Source of the DNA: Marinobacter fonticola
Lineage (GTDB): Bacteria; Pseudomonadota; Gammaproteobacteria; Pseudomonadales; Oleiphilaceae
Assembly: GCF_008122265.1 (NCBI RefSeq)
Contig: NZ_CP043042.1
Coordinates: 1,054,001 to 1,118,000 of the forward strand
Direction: 5' to 3'
Length of the DNA: 64,000 bases
The notes below the pieces were generated by a model, which saw only the letters and a program-made list of their open reading frames with translations, did no database searches and was not told where the DNA came from. Position numbers and translations under genes: made by a program. Shown here piece by piece: positions 37,581 to 47,069 of this stretch. How positions within the stretch are numbered: position 1 is the stretch's first letter; each line of letters starts with the position of its first letter.

Positions 37581-39485
37581 ATGACTCGTCTCGCCACGCT
37601 CGCCGCGCTTTCATTATTAACCCTGCCCTTACCCGCTCTGCTTTCCGGTTGCGGTGACGGCGAGCAGAAGGACCGTCCAGTCGACGGACGCGATACCGAT
37701 GGCCTCTACGAACCGGCGGTGGAAGATTACAGCGGGCGGGTCATTGACGGGTATTTGCGCAATGCCCGGGTCTGGCTGGATCTCGATGGCGATTACCAGT
37801 ACGACGCGGCCAATGTGGAAGTTGTCGTCGGCACCAACCCTGAGCGTACGTTGATTCTCGCCAGCGGTGAGCCTACGGCAATGAGTGGTGAGGGCGGTCA
37901 GTTCATCCTGGATTTGTCGTCTTTTGATATTGACCCGAGTTTGGCGAGCGATCTTGAACCTACCGACTACCCGTTGGTTGCGGTCGTCATCCCCGGCGTC
38001 ACAGAAGAAGAGACCGGCAGCGGCTACGTCACGCTCGGTCAGGCCTATCAGATGTCGGCGCCTCCGGGTGAGCGATATGTCACGCCGCTAACGACCCTAA
38101 TGGATGCCCGGCGGGTACTCGGTGTCGGGCCGTTGGATGTGACCTCGGGTTTGGGGGAAATGCTGGGTAACACTAATGTCCTGGGGGATTATGTTCGGGC
38201 CGGCGACCATAGAGCCCATGCCTATGCGCAGGCGCTGGCGCGATTTCTTGCGGACCAGTTTCCGGATGAATTTGAGGATGCGGTGGTTGAGAACGAGGGC
38301 CGGATCACGGTTTTTTCGAACGAGGCGAGCCGTATCCTGCGCTTGAGCTTGAACGGTAATGCCGAAGACGTGTTCGAGGCAGTGGATGCTGCACGGGGGC
38401 CGGGCGGGCATTACGAGGGCATAGATATCGGCAGCGTTCCTATCCCCAAAGTCCCGTTGGATCTCGATAATCCGATCCTGCTGAAGAACGTCGTGGTCCG
38501 GGCATCGGAAAACGGCGCGCCTCAGAATCAAAGTGCACTGGATAGCAACGCCAGAATTGTCGCCGAGCTGACTTACCGCTATAACGAGGCTGGCATTTTG
38601 CAAGCCATTGAGGCGAATGGCTGCATGAATCCGTCTTTGCTGCAGATTGCTCGCCTGGCCAATGCCAAAGGCAGAGTGCGGGAATTGGGTATGCAGGGGT
38701 TGGAGGGCTTCTACCTTAAAGAGGCGGTAAGCCGCGATCAGTATCTGCCTGAGGACGCCGAAGCTGTCGACGAAGTGTTGATGTTCGACTGGGAGAATAA
38801 CCGGGCGGAATTCCGTACCACAACCAATTGTCACGGCCTGGCGCCGTCGTCGGAAATGCCGGTCGACCCTCAAGTCACCTACACCTGGATGTATGGCGCC
38901 GAAGATCTGGTGGACACCGTGGAATCCAGTCAGGGGCCCATGCTGTCGCCAGTGTATGACGCTAATGCCCGTGCCCCAATCTTTTCCTATACGACCCGTC
39001 ACTTTGGCGGCCGAGCCCTTACGCTTCAGGGACAGCCCGTTGAGTGTATCGGCGATATCGACCCGGAGCAGATCGAAGCGCCCCGGGTGGTTTCCGCGCA
39101 GCAGAGCTACGCCTTTACCGGGGATGCTTCCGCGGCAAACATGGCCGATCCACCGGTTCCCGCCGATGGTCGCGTCACCGGCCTGAAGTTGGATTGGGAT
39201 ACGCGCGATGACCGGCAGCGACTGTTGCGGCAGGTATTTTACGATGCGGCCTTCTCCACGGATTCTCTCCTGCAATGGGACTACCGTGCGGAAACCGACG
39301 AGGCGTTCGCCGACGAGGTCCAGTCAAACCTGATCAAGCAAGCTCGCTTGGCTTTCTACGAAGCGGGCGACGCCTGGACTTGCGGTGACGTACGACCGCT
39401 TTTGACCGAATCAGACCTGTTGGCAGAACTCGGCTATGGGTACATTCGCCTATCTGACTATATCGCCGAGAATCAGCAGCCATAG
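37581..39485 (+). CDS. large outer-membrane/periplasmic lipoprotein, unknown function
   Basis: Encodes 634 residues. A lipoprotein signal ends LLSGC near residue 24. Next comes a short beta-type module typical of surface proteins, SGRVIDGYLRNARVWLDLDGD (about residues 51-71), with an Asp-rich loop that could bind calcium. The remaining 550 residues are soluble, acidic and contain a few cysteines (GCMNP, TNCHG, ECIGD, WTCGD) that may pair in the periplasm. I do not recognise another domain. It lies alone after the acyl-CoA dehydrogenase gene with a 220-base upstream gap of small hairpins (for example CCTATC/GATAGG at 37506-37520). Confidence 0.75.
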   Translation: MTRLATLAALSLLTLPLPALLSGCGDGEQKDRPVDGRDTDGLYEPAVEDYSGRVIDGYLRNARVWLDLDGDYQYDAANVEVVVGTNPERTLILASGEPTAMSGEGGQFILDLSSFDIDPSLASDLEPTDYPLVAVVIPGVTEEETGSGYVTLGQAYQMSAPPGERYVTPLTTLMDARRVLGVGPLDVTSGLGEMLGNTNVLGDYVRAGDHRAHAYAQALARFLADQFPDEFEDAVVENEGRITVFSNEASRILRLSLNGNAEDVFEAVDAARGPGGHYEGIDIGSVPIPKVPLDLDNPILLKNVVVRASENGAPQNQSALDSNARIVAELTYRYNEAGILQAIEANGCMNPSLLQIARLANAKGRVRELGMQGLEGFYLKEAVSRDQYLPEDAEAVDEVLMFDWENNRAEFRTTTNCHGLAPSSEMPVDPQVTYTWMYGAEDLVDTVESSQGPMLSPVYDANARAPIFSYTTRHFGGRALTLQGQPVECIGDIDPEQIEAPRVVSAQQSYAFTGDASAANMADPPVPADGRVTGLKLDWDTRDDRQRLLRQVFYDAAFSTDSLLQWDYRAETDEAFADEVQSNLIKQARLAFYEAGDAWTCGDVRPLLTESDLLAELGYGYIRLSDYIAENQQP

Positions 39486-39531
39486 CGGTTTGCAGGGCGA
39501 TTGTGGGGTTCAGGAAATCCGCAAAAAATGT

Positions 39532-39560
39532 TTGACAGCGAAAAAGACAATGATTAAAGT
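39532..39560 (+). promoter_or_regulatory. sigma-70 promoter of tRNA-Leu
   Basis: A perfect TTGACA at 39532-39537 and TAAAGT at 39555-39560, 17 bases apart, are followed by the GC-rich ACGCGCC, the discriminator type found at stringently controlled stable-RNA genes. The tRNA begins about 100 bases downstream. Confidence 0.7.
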
Positions 39561-39662
39561 ACGCGCCATTGGTGAGGGGCAACCCATCGCCACAAGCAGA
39601 AAGTCAGCTAAATCATGCGTCTGCACTGACCGATTTAAGCATAAGGCTGCTGCTAATCACCT

Positions 39663-39749
39663 GCCGAGGTGGTGAAATTGGTAGACACGCTAGCTTCAGG
39701 TGCTAGTGGGGGCAACCCCGTGGAGGTTCAAGTCCTCTCCTCGGCACCA
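39663..39749 (+). tRNA. tRNA-Leu (anticodon CAG)
   Basis: The 87-base segment folds as a class II tRNA. The acceptor stem GCCGAGG pairs with CCTCGGC, CCA is encoded at the 3' end (39747-39749), and the anticodon loop in CTAGC-TTCAGGT-GCTAG carries CAG, reading the leucine codon CUG. A long variable arm (GTGGGGGCAACCCCGT region) and the T-loop GGTTCAAGTC are present. It stands alone before rnr. Confidence 0.96.
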
Positions 39750-39769
39750 CTTTCTTCCTCAGAAAGTGG
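39748..39769 (+). terminator. hairpin after tRNA-Leu
   Basis: CCACTTTC, loop TTCCTCA, GAAAGTGG form an 8-bp stem starting at the tRNA 3' end. The T tract is weak (CTATCTAAAT), so it may act as a processing or termination signal before rnr. Confidence 0.5.
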
Positions 39770-39913
39770 CTATCTAAATCCCGCGTAATCTTTGTATCCT
39801 ACCCGTTGTTAGGCAACTCCGGAAAAGCAGGGTTATACTTTAGCCACATTCAACCGCAGCCAGCCTGTTGTTTTTCCAATCTTCTGGTTGCCGGATCAAG
39901 GCAATTTCAATTA

Positions 39914-42460
39914 ATGGTTTCTAAGAAAAAAACGAATAATGATCCTCACGCGAAACGTGAGGCCGAGAACTACGAAAATCCCATCCAGAGCCGCGAGTTT
40001 ATTCTCGCGCATCTGCGCCAGCGCGGCGCGCCCGCCACTCACGAAACGCTCTGTACCGAGTTGAACCAGACCTCTGCTGAAGGCATCGAGGCCCTGCGTC
40101 GGCGTTTGATCGCCATGTGCCGTGACGGGCAGATGATCTGCAATCGACGAGGCGCCTATCTCCCGATCGAGGAAGCCGACCTGATTACCGGTCGTGTTAT
40201 CGGTCATCGCGACGGCTTTGGTTTTCTGGTGCCGGACGATGGCAGCAGCGATCTGTTCCTCAGCGCGCGTGAAATGCGTCAGGTTATCCACGGCGACCGA
40301 GTGGCTGCCCGGGTCGACCAGGTAGACGACCGCGGGCGTCGTGAAGGGCGCGTCGTTGAAGTCATCGAACGCAAGACGTTACAGATTGTTGGCCGGTTGT
40401 TCCGCGAGAGCGGTATCTCCTTTGTGGTTCCCGAGAATCCCCGCATCAATCAGGAAGTGCTGGTCGCCGAAGAAGATTGCGGCGATGCCTGGCACGGTCA
40501 ATACGTGGTCGTGGACGTTTTACGGCATCCGACGGTCCGCACCAAGCCGACCGGTCGTGTCGTCGAAGTCCTGGGCGACCACATGGCGCCGGGGATGGAA
40601 ATCGCAGTCGCCATCCGCTCCTACGATATTCCGCACGCGTGGCCGCCGTCCGTTGGCGAGCAGGCGGCTGCCATTCCGGAAACGGTCGGCGAAACGGACA
40701 AGGAGCACCGGGTCGACTTGCGCGACTTGCCGCTGGTGACCATCGATGGCGAGGACGCTCGGGACTTCGACGATGCGGTGTTCTGCGAGCGGCGTCCCCG
40801 TGGGGGGTTCCGGCTGGTGGTGGCGATCGCCGACGTTTCCCATTACGTGCGTCCTGGCTCACCACTGGACGAGCATGCGCAGGAGCGCGGCAATTCCGTT
40901 TATTTTCCGGACCATGTGGTTCCGATGTTGCCGGAAAAACTGTCCAATGGCTTGTGTTCGCTGAACCCCGAGGTGGACCGTCTGTGCTTGGTCAGTGACA
41001 TGACCATCAGTGCCAATGGCCGCATCAGCGGCTACACCTTTTACCAGGCGGTGATGCACTCCAAGGCACGATTGACCTACAACAAGGTCAGCGACATGCT
41101 CCAGCGTCCGGAATCCGAGGTCGGTCAAGAGTTAAGGGCGCGATACAAACCGGTAGTGCCGCACCTGGAAGATCTGTATGCCCTCTATAAGGTGCTGCGC
41201 GAAGCGCGGACCGAGCGCGGCGCCATCGATTTCGAAACCACCGAAACCCGGGTGATCTTCGATGCCTCCCGTAAGATCGAAGAGATTGTTCCGGTCACGC
41301 GTAACGATGCTCATAAGATTATCGAGGAATGTATGCTCTGCGCCAACGTGGCGACGGCTCGCTTCCTCAAGCGTCATGGCATGCCTGCTCTGTACCGGGT
41401 GCACGATGGTCCCGCGGAAGAGCGGCTTGCGGCCTTACGTTTGTTCCTGGGCGAGTTGGGTCTTCAGCTTGGCGGTGGCGACAGGCCAACCTCGGCGGAT
41501 TTCCAGCATCTGCTTGAGTCCATTCGCGAACGCCCGGATGCCGAAGTTATCCAGATGGTGATGCTGCGCACTCTGAGTCAGGCGGTTTACAGTCCCGACG
41601 AGAGTGGGCACTTTGGTCTTGGCTTCGCGAGTTATACCCATTTCACCTCGCCCATCCGGCGCTACCCGGATCTGATCGTGCATCGCGCCATCAAGTCGGT
41701 GATCCATGGTAGCCAGGACACCAACACGGTCGTGCAGCCGGACAAGCGGGACCGGGCGCTGGCGGACTACCCCTACGACCATGCCCGGATGATCCAGCTC
41801 GGCGAGCACTGTTCGATGACCGAGCGGCGCGCGGATGATGCCACCCGCGATGTTATGGCGTGGCTGAAGTGTGAGTACCTGCAGGAGCACGTCGGCGAGG
41901 AATTCGATGGTGTGATTGCTTCAGTGGTACCGTTTGGTTTCTTCGTCGAGCTTAGCGGCATTTATATAGAAGGCTTGGTGCATGTTTCGACGCTGAGCGG
42001 TGACTATTTTCACCACGATGCTGCCAAGCACCGGCTCGTGGGCGAGCGCACGGCCATCAGCTTCCGGCTGGGTGATTCGGTTCGGGTCCAAGTCGTTCGC
42101 GTTGGCTTGGAGGATCGTAAGATCGACCTCGAGCTGATCAGTCAGCCGCGCCGGCGCAAGGCGGATCGCGATGCGCTGCCGGAGAAAGGCGAGCGCGGTA
42201 AACGTCGCGACGATCGCGGTCGTTCCTCGCGCTCGCGAACAGGTAAAGGCGGCCCCAGTAAAGCAGGCAAGAGCAAAGCCGGCAAGAGTAAAGCCGAGAA
42301 GAGCGGCAAGCCGTTATCCGCAAAAGACGCCTTGGCTCAGGAGGCGGCTCGCGAGGCGCGCAAAAAGTCGCCAAATAAAACCGGGGGCAAGCCCGGAAAG
42401 AGCGGGGGCGGTAAGGCGTCGTCCAGTACGGGTAAGCCGAAAGCGCGTAAGGGTCGATAA
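39914..42460 (+). CDS. rnr: ribonuclease R
   Basis: Encodes 848 residues from the ATG at 39914 (MVSKKKTNNDPHAKREA); a longer frame to 39806 starts in the tRNA-rnr gap and is unlikely. RNase R is a processive 3'-5' exonuclease that unwinds structured RNA. An N-terminal winged-helix region (PATHETLCTEL), cold-shock domains, the RNB catalytic core with DGEDARDFDDAVF, HFTSPIRRYPDLIVHRAI, and an S1 domain (GVIASVVPFGFFVEL) lie in order. The last 110 residues are very Lys/Arg/Ser/Gly-rich, as in RNase R tails. It abuts rlmB. Confidence 0.96.
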   Translation: MVSKKKTNNDPHAKREAENYENPIQSREFILAHLRQRGAPATHETLCTELNQTSAEGIEALRRRLIAMCRDGQMICNRRGAYLPIEEADLITGRVIGHRDGFGFLVPDDGSSDLFLSAREMRQVIHGDRVAARVDQVDDRGRREGRVVEVIERKTLQIVGRLFRESGISFVVPENPRINQEVLVAEEDCGDAWHGQYVVVDVLRHPTVRTKPTGRVVEVLGDHMAPGMEIAVAIRSYDIPHAWPPSVGEQAAAIPETVGETDKEHRVDLRDLPLVTIDGEDARDFDDAVFCERRPRGGFRLVVAIADVSHYVRPGSPLDEHAQERGNSVYFPDHVVPMLPEKLSNGLCSLNPEVDRLCLVSDMTISANGRISGYTFYQAVMHSKARLTYNKVSDMLQRPESEVGQELRARYKPVVPHLEDLYALYKVLREARTERGAIDFETTETRVIFDASRKIEEIVPVTRNDAHKIIEECMLCANVATARFLKRHGMPALYRVHDGPAEERLAALRLFLGELGLQLGGGDRPTSADFQHLLESIRERPDAEVIQMVMLRTLSQAVYSPDESGHFGLGFASYTHFTSPIRRYPDLIVHRAIKSVIHGSQDTNTVVQPDKRDRALADYPYDHARMIQLGEHCSMTERRADDATRDVMAWLKCEYLQEHVGEEFDGVIASVVPFGFFVELSGIYIEGLVHVSTLSGDYFHHDAAKHRLVGERTAISFRLGDSVRVQVVRVGLEDRKIDLELISQPRRRKADRDALPEKGERGKRRDDRGRSSRSRTGKGGPSKAGKSKAGKSKAEKSGKPLSAKDALAQEAAREARKKSPNKTGGKPGKSGGGKASSSTGKPKARKGR

Positions 42461-43195
42461 GTGTCGCAGGAATTTGTATTTGGCTGGCACGCCGTGGATG
42501 CGGTGCTCCAGAGAGAGCCGGATCGTTTGCAGCAGGTCTGGATTCAAACCGGTCGAGAGGATAAGCGGGTTCAGGCCATTGCCGAAAACCTCGATCAGCT
42601 TGGCGTCAAATGGCAGGTGGTTCACCGTAAGGAGCTGGATGCCCGCGTTTCAGGTGTCCATCAAGGTATTGTGGCCCAGGTTGCCCCCAGTCGCGAATGG
42701 CAGGAAAGCGACCTGCTGGAAGCTATCGCTGGCTGGCGCTCGCCCTTCCTGTTGATCCTTGATGGCGTGACCGACCCGCATAACCTGGGCGCTTGTCTGC
42801 GCAGTGCGGACGCGGCGGGCGTTCAGGCTGTGGTGGTACCCAAGGATAAGTCGGCATCACTGAATCCAACCGTGCGCAAAGTCGCCTGTGGTGCTGCGGA
42901 GTCCATTCCGTTAGTGCGGGTGACTAACCTGGCGCGTTTCATGCGTGCGATCAAGGATGCGGGTGTTTGGGTGATTGGCACGGCCGGCGAAGCGGATGCC
43001 ACGCTTTACCAGGCCGATTTCCGTGGACCGGTGGCGCTGGTGATGGGTGCCGAAGGGAAGGGGATACGCCGGCTGACCCGGGAGCACTGCGATGCACTGA
43101 TCAATATCCCCATGCGTGGCCAGGTCGATAGCCTTAACGTTTCCGTGGCGACCGGTGTCTGCCTTTACGAAGCGCTGCGCCAGCGCCTGGGATGA
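42461..43195 (+). CDS. rlmB: 23S rRNA (guanosine-2251-2'-O)-methyltransferase
   Basis: Encodes 244 residues from a GTG that directly follows the rnr stop. RlmB is a SpoU-type methyltransferase acting on G2251 of the 23S P-loop. The three SpoU motifs are clear: [30 protein letters not shown] and [23 protein letters not shown]. The N-terminal substrate domain starts [12 protein letters not shown]. rnr-rlmB is a conserved pair. Confidence 0.96.
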   Translation: MSQEFVFGWHAVDAVLQREPDRLQQVWIQTGREDKRVQAIAENLDQLGVKWQVVHRKELDARVSGVHQGIVAQVAPSREWQESDLLEAIAGWRSPFLLILDGVTDPHNLGACLRSADAAGVQAVVVPKDKSASLNPTVRKVACGAAESIPLVRVTNLARFMRAIKDAGVWVIGTAGEADATLYQADFRGPVALVMGAEGKGIRRLTREHCDALINIPMRGQVDSLNVSVATGVCLYEALRQRLG

Positions 43196-43206
43196 AGGTC
43201 TTGTAC

Positions 43207-43235
43207 TTGCATTGATGGCCTGCCTTGCCTAGAAT
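43207..43235 (+). promoter_or_regulatory. sigma-70 promoter of the rpsF operon
   Basis: TTGCAT (43207-43212) and TAGAAT (43230-43235) are separated by 17 bases and lie just after rlmB. The start would be near 43242, giving a leader of about 170 bases before rpsF. It overlaps the hairpin that ends the rlmB transcript. Confidence 0.6.
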
Positions 43236-43238
43236 ACG

Positions 43239-43269
43239 CCACCCCTTAAACTAGGGGCGGTTTTCTATT
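43239..43269 (+). terminator. Rho-independent terminator after rlmB
   Basis: CC-A-CCCC (43239-43245) pairs with GGGG-C-GG (43254-43260) across an AT-rich loop and is followed by TTTTCTATT. The stem is short but the T tract is good. It sits at the presumed start of the rpsF leader, so an attenuator role cannot be excluded. Confidence 0.6.
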
Positions 43270-43376
43270 GTCTGATACCACTGCTTCTTTAGGCAGCAGC
43301 CGGCCCGTCAGGCACATGCAAAGCCAGAATTGAAAACAGGTATTTATTACCGACTCCTTGCTTCTTCCGGGATTGC

Positions 43377-43390
43377 CCGGTGGAGGCTGT
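43377..43390 (+). promoter_or_regulatory. leader hairpin before rpsF, possible S6:S18 site
   Basis: CCGGG (43377-43381), loop ATTG and CCCGG (43386-43390) form a hairpin about 20 bases before the rpsF start. Many bacteria control rpsF operons through a leader RNA bound by S6:S18 that shows a CCG element in a hairpin. The position fits, but the full motif is not demonstrated here. Confidence 0.35.
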
Positions 43391-43410
43391 TTAATCCGTA
43401 GGGAGAACTC

Positions 43411-43827
43411 ATGCGTCACTACGAAATCGTATTTATGGTACACCCGGATCAGAGCGAGCAGGTGCCCGCGATGATCGAGCGTTATACCAACAGCATCACC
43501 GAGTCCGGTGGCGCTGTACATCGTCTTGAAGACTGGGGCCGCCGTCACCTGGCATACCCGATCAACAAGATCCACAAGGCTCACTACGTGCTGATGAACG
43601 TCGAATGTTCCCAGCCCGTGCTTGACGAGCTGACTCACAACTTCCGTTTCAACGATGCGATCATTCGCGACCTGGTTATCCGTCGTGATGATGCTGACAC
43701 CGTGCCGTCCCCGATGAAAGCGTCAGAAAATCGCGAAGAGCGCCGCCCCAGCGGTGACGATCGCCCGCGTCGTACTTCGGACTCCAGCGAGCGTCGCGAG
43801 ACCGCTGGCACCGAGGAAGAAGAGTAA
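43411..43827 (+). CDS. rpsF: 30S ribosomal protein S6
   Basis: Encodes 138 residues. It opens [21 protein letters not shown] with the S6 signature, then [26 protein letters not shown] (binds S18 and 16S rRNA) and [13 protein letters not shown]. The C-terminal 35 residues are a charged, disordered tail ending in EEE, as in E. coli S6, where glutamates are added by RimK. First gene of the rpsF-rpsR-DUF2232-rplI operon. Confidence 0.98.
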   Translation: MRHYEIVFMVHPDQSEQVPAMIERYTNSITESGGAVHRLEDWGRRHLAYPINKIHKAHYVLMNVECSQPVLDELTHNFRFNDAIIRDLVIRRDDADTVPSPMKASENREERRPSGDDRPRRTSDSSERRETAGTEEEE

Positions 43828-43856
43828 TTCATTAACGGTTGTTGAGGAGTTAACAC

Positions 43857-44087
43857 ATGGCTCGTTTTTTTAGACGTCGTAAGTTCTGTCGCTTCACGGC
43901 AGAAGGTGTCAAGGAGATCGATTACAAGGATCTGGACACCCTGAAAGGCTACATCACCGAAACTGGCAAGATCGTGCCCAGCCGTATCACCGGCACCAAA
44001 GCACGTTATCAGCGTCAGCTGGCTAGCGCAGTTAAGCGCGCTCGCTACCTGGCCCTGCTGCCGTATACCGATAGCCACGATAATTAA
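43857..44087 (+). CDS. rpsR: 30S ribosomal protein S18
   Basis: Encodes 76 residues, the standard length. [22 protein letters not shown] at the start and [19 protein letters not shown] with [13 protein letters not shown] at the end are diagnostic. It binds S6 and the 16S platform. It lies 29 bases after rpsF, with a GTTGAGGAG ribosome site. Confidence 0.98.
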   Translation: MARFFRRRKFCRFTAEGVKEIDYKDLDTLKGYITETGKIVPSRITGTKARYQRQLASAVKRARYLALLPYTDSHDN

Positions 44088-44107
44088 GTAACACAGGACT
44101 CGGGACC

Positions 44108-44974
44108 ATGCGTGCATTGGCACAGTTTGCGATGCGCGGTCCCCTGCAGGCGAGTGGGGTCGCGGCGGTAGCCACCGCAGTGCCCCTTCTTTTCTGGATT
44201 GGAGCGGCCGTTGTTGGCCTGGTCATTTTGCGGCTGGGCTTGTCCCAGGGGTTGAATGTCGGGCTCTGGGCGCTGCTGCCCGCTCTGGGTTGGAGTTGGT
44301 TCGGCAACGATCCGACGGCGTTGTTTGTTTTGGTTCAGGTCGTGGTGATGGTCGCGGTATTGCGGACCACCACGTCTTGGGAAAAGACATTGCTGACGGG
44401 TAGTGGTCTGGCTCTGGCGACCGGCGTGTTGCTGCCAGTGCTGTTTCCGCAGTTGCTCAAGGATCTGGTAGATACCGGGGTTGCTTTTTATCGGCAGTAC
44501 AACCCGGATGTCGCCAGCGAGCTGGGTGGACGGCTGGAAGAGGTCGTCGGCCGGGTGATGAACGCAAGCATGGCAGGCACCTACCTGCTGATAGCGGTCG
44601 TTGTCTCCCTGCTGGCGCGGAGCTGGCAAGCGAAGCTCTACAACCCGGGCGGGTTCCGGACAGAGTTTCATGCCCTAAGGCTGGGCCGTCCGGTGGCGGT
44701 CCTGTGCGTGGCTGCGATGATCATCGCGCCGGTGCTGGGTGTCAATCCCGTGCTGGTGAGCTGGTCAGCCGGGCTGCCGCTGCTGGTAGCAGGCCTGGCG
44801 ATGATCCACGGTATCGTCGGTATCCGGAAGATGAGTGTCCAATGGCTGGTTCTGTTCTACATAGCCCTGGTGCTCCTGAGCCCGAGTCTCATGTTGTTGT
44901 TACTGTTATTGGCGTTTGTGGATAGCTGGCTGAACTTCAGGGGAAGAATCAAACCCTCTGGGCCGGCAGAATAA
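44108..44974 (+). CDS. DUF2232 (YybS-like) membrane protein
   Basis: Encodes 288 residues, almost all hydrophobic, with about eight membrane helices and a short soluble region near residues 120-160 ([17 protein letters not shown]). It has the look of the DUF2232/YybS family found between rpsR and rplI in pseudomonads and relatives. The function is unknown; it may be an S-component-like or scaffold protein. Co-transcribed with ribosomal genes by position, 20 bases after rpsR and 20 before rplI. Confidence 0.85.
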   Translation: MRALAQFAMRGPLQASGVAAVATAVPLLFWIGAAVVGLVILRLGLSQGLNVGLWALLPALGWSWFGNDPTALFVLVQVVVMVAVLRTTTSWEKTLLTGSGLALATGVLLPVLFPQLLKDLVDTGVAFYRQYNPDVASELGGRLEEVVGRVMNASMAGTYLLIAVVVSLLARSWQAKLYNPGGFRTEFHALRLGRPVAVLCVAAMIIAPVLGVNPVLVSWSAGLPLLVAGLAMIHGIVGIRKMSVQWLVLFYIALVLLSPSLMLLLLLLAFVDSWLNFRGRIKPSGPAE

Positions 44975-44994
44975 AGTACGAAGAGGTTGACGAG

Positions 44995-45441
44995 ATGGAA
45001 GTTATTCTGCTCGAGAAAGTCGCAAACCTGGGCTCCCTGGGAGACAAGGTCAAAGTAAAAGCCGGTTACGGTCGTAATTTCCTGTTGCCATTTGGCAAGG
45101 CAGTTCCGGCGACTGAAACCAATGTCAAAGAATTCGAAGAGCGTCGCGCAGAGCTCGAGAAATCGGCCGCTGACAAGCTGGCTGCAGCTCAAGCTCGTGC
45201 CGAAGCGCTGGAAGGCGCCTCCTTCACCATCACCTCCAAAGCGGGTGACGAAGGTAAGCTGTTCGGTTCTATCGGCGTTCGTGATATCGCTGACGCGGTA
45301 AGCACGGGTGGCACTGAAGTTGAGAAGAGCGAAGTGCGTATGCCGGAAGGCCCCCTTCGCGCGGTCGGCGAGTACGAGCTCGAGCTTCAACTGCACACTG
45401 ACGTTACAGCGAACGTCACGGTCACAGTCGTCGCCGAATAA
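44995..45441 (+). CDS. rplI: 50S ribosomal protein L9
   Basis: Encodes 148 residues. [32 protein letters not shown] is the L9 N-terminal rRNA-binding signature; a long connecting helix (residues 40-75) and a C-terminal domain ending VTVTVVAE complete it. Last gene of the S6-S18-L9 operon, followed by a strong terminator. Confidence 0.98.
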   Translation: MEVILLEKVANLGSLGDKVKVKAGYGRNFLLPFGKAVPATETNVKEFEERRAELEKSAADKLAAAQARAEALEGASFTITSKAGDEGKLFGSIGVRDIADAVSTGGTEVEKSEVRMPEGPLRAVGEYELELQLHTDVTANVTVTVVAE

Positions 45442-45504
45442 TTGGGTTTGGCCGGGGTCGCGTACGCTGGCTGGCGCCTGATCGTTTAAGCGGCTGTGCC
45501 GAAA

Positions 45505-45540
45505 GGCCCGGCGGGCATTATGCCCGCCGGGCCTTTTTTG
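45505..45540 (+). terminator. strong Rho-independent terminator after rplI
   Basis: A near-perfect 14-bp GC-rich stem (GGCCCGGCGGGCAT against TATGCCCGCCGGGCC) is followed directly by six Ts at 45534-45539. It ends the ribosomal protein operon before dnaB. Confidence 0.93.
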
Positions 45541-45671
45541 TCTTGAGGGCGGCCGGTTCGATTCGTCTTCCCGGTGCCTTGTCGACGCTGTCGCCGACGG
45601 TTATCTTAAAGGGCCTTGATCGATCCCGGCGGGCTTCGAACTTCATCCTGTCTTTCTGAATATGCGGTCCC

Positions 45672-47069
45672 ATGGCAAATCCCATCGTTAAGCAAGCCAT
45701 TTCCGACACCGATACCTCGCGTATCAAGGTGCCCCCTCATTCGCTGGAAGCCGAGCAAGCGGTCCTGGGCGGCTTGATGCTCGACAACAGCAAATGGGAT
45801 TCCGTTTCCGAAATCATCACGGCCAGTGACTTCTACCGCCAGGACCATCGCCTGATCTTTGCTGCCATCGAGCGACTCGCCGGCGAAGGCGAGCCGTTGG
45901 ACGTGGTGACTCTGAGTGAATTCCTGGAGCGTGCCGGGGATATGGAAGATGCCGGCGGGCTTCAGTATCTAGCTGAAATGGCCGAGAAAACGCCTGGCGC
46001 TTCGAACATTAAGGCCTATGCCTCCATCGTGCGCGAACGCTCGGTACTGCGGAAATTGATCGAGGTGTCCGGCAACATCGCCGACTCCGCGTTCAATCCC
46101 AAAGGGCGCACCAGCGATGATCTGCTGGACGAGGCCGAGCGAAATGTTTTCCAGATCGCCGAGTCCCGCACCAAAGAAGGGTCTGGCCCGCAATCGATCA
46201 ATCCGATTCTGACCAAGGCGCTGGGGCGGATCGAAGAGCTGTTTGAATCCGGTGACTCCATCACCGGGACCACGACGGGCTTCAAGGACCTGGACGATTG
46301 GACCTCGGGGATGCAGCCGTCGGATCTGATCATCATCGCCGGTCGCCCCTCGATGGGTAAGACGACGTTTGCTATGAACGTGGTGGAAAATGCCCTTATC
46401 GGCAGCGGGAAGCCGGCTCTGGTATTCAGTATGGAGATGCCTGCCGACTCCATCGTTATGCGGATGCTGTCCTCCCTGGGGCGCATCGACCAGACGCGGA
46501 TGCGTAGCGGTCGGTTGGAAGAAGACGATTGGCCGCGCCTGACGTCGGCGGTCAGCCTGCTCAAGGACAAGCCGCTTTATATCGACGATACCCCTGGCTT
46601 GAGCCCCACGGAGATGCGTTCCCGTGCGCGCCGTGTGGCGCGGGAAAACAACGGCCAGATCGGCTTGATCATGGTCGATTATCTTCAGCTTATGCGGGTG
46701 CCGGGCAATACCGAGGGCCGGACCTCGGAAATCTCCGAAATTTCCCGCTCACTCAAGTCTCTGGCGAAAGAGTTGAGCTGTCCGGTAGTTGCCCTTTCCC
46801 AGCTCAACCGCAGCCTCGAGCAACGTCCCAACAAGCGGCCGGTCAACTCGGACCTGCGGGAGTCCGGTGCGATCGAGCAGGACGCCGACCTCATCATCTT
46901 CATCTACCGTGACGAGGTCTATAATGAGGATAGTCCTGACAAGGGGATTGCTGAAATCATTATAGGCAAGCAGCGGAACGGGCCTATTGGCACGGTCCGC
47001 TTGGCCTTTCTCGGCAAGTTCACCAAGTTTGAGGATCTGGCTCACGGCGATTACGGTGGTGATTATTGA
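45672..47069 (+). CDS. dnaB: replicative DNA helicase
   Basis: Encodes 465 residues. The N-terminal domain starts PPHSLEAEQAVLGGLMLDN. The RecA-like ATPase has Walker A GRPSMGKTTFAMN, Walker B LIMVDYLQLM, then SQLNRSLEQRPNKRPVNSDLRESGAIEQDAD. DnaB is the hexameric fork helicase. No intein is present. Its TGA overlaps the ATG of alr (TGATG). Confidence 0.98.
   Translation: MANPIVKQAISDTDTSRIKVPPHSLEAEQAVLGGLMLDNSKWDSVSEIITASDFYRQDHRLIFAAIERLAGEGEPLDVVTLSEFLERAGDMEDAGGLQYLAEMAEKTPGASNIKAYASIVRERSVLRKLIEVSGNIADSAFNPKGRTSDDLLDEAERNVFQIAESRTKEGSGPQSINPILTKALGRIEELFESGDSITGTTTGFKDLDDWTSGMQPSDLIIIAGRPSMGKTTFAMNVVENALIGSGKPALVFSMEMPADSIVMRMLSSLGRIDQTRMRSGRLEEDDWPRLTSAVSLLKDKPLYIDDTPGLSPTEMRSRARRVARENNGQIGLIMVDYLQLMRVPGNTEGRTSEISEISRSLKSLAKELSCPVVALSQLNRSLEQRPNKRPVNSDLRESGAIEQDADLIIFIYRDEVYNEDSPDKGIAEIIIGKQRNGPIGTVRLAFLGKFTKFEDLAHGDYGGDY

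Noticed and set aside
38097..39275. Open frame of 392 residues opposite the lipoprotein gene
   Set aside because: High-GC antisense frame with no signal, domain or ribosome site; the plus strand gene has a clear lipobox and start.
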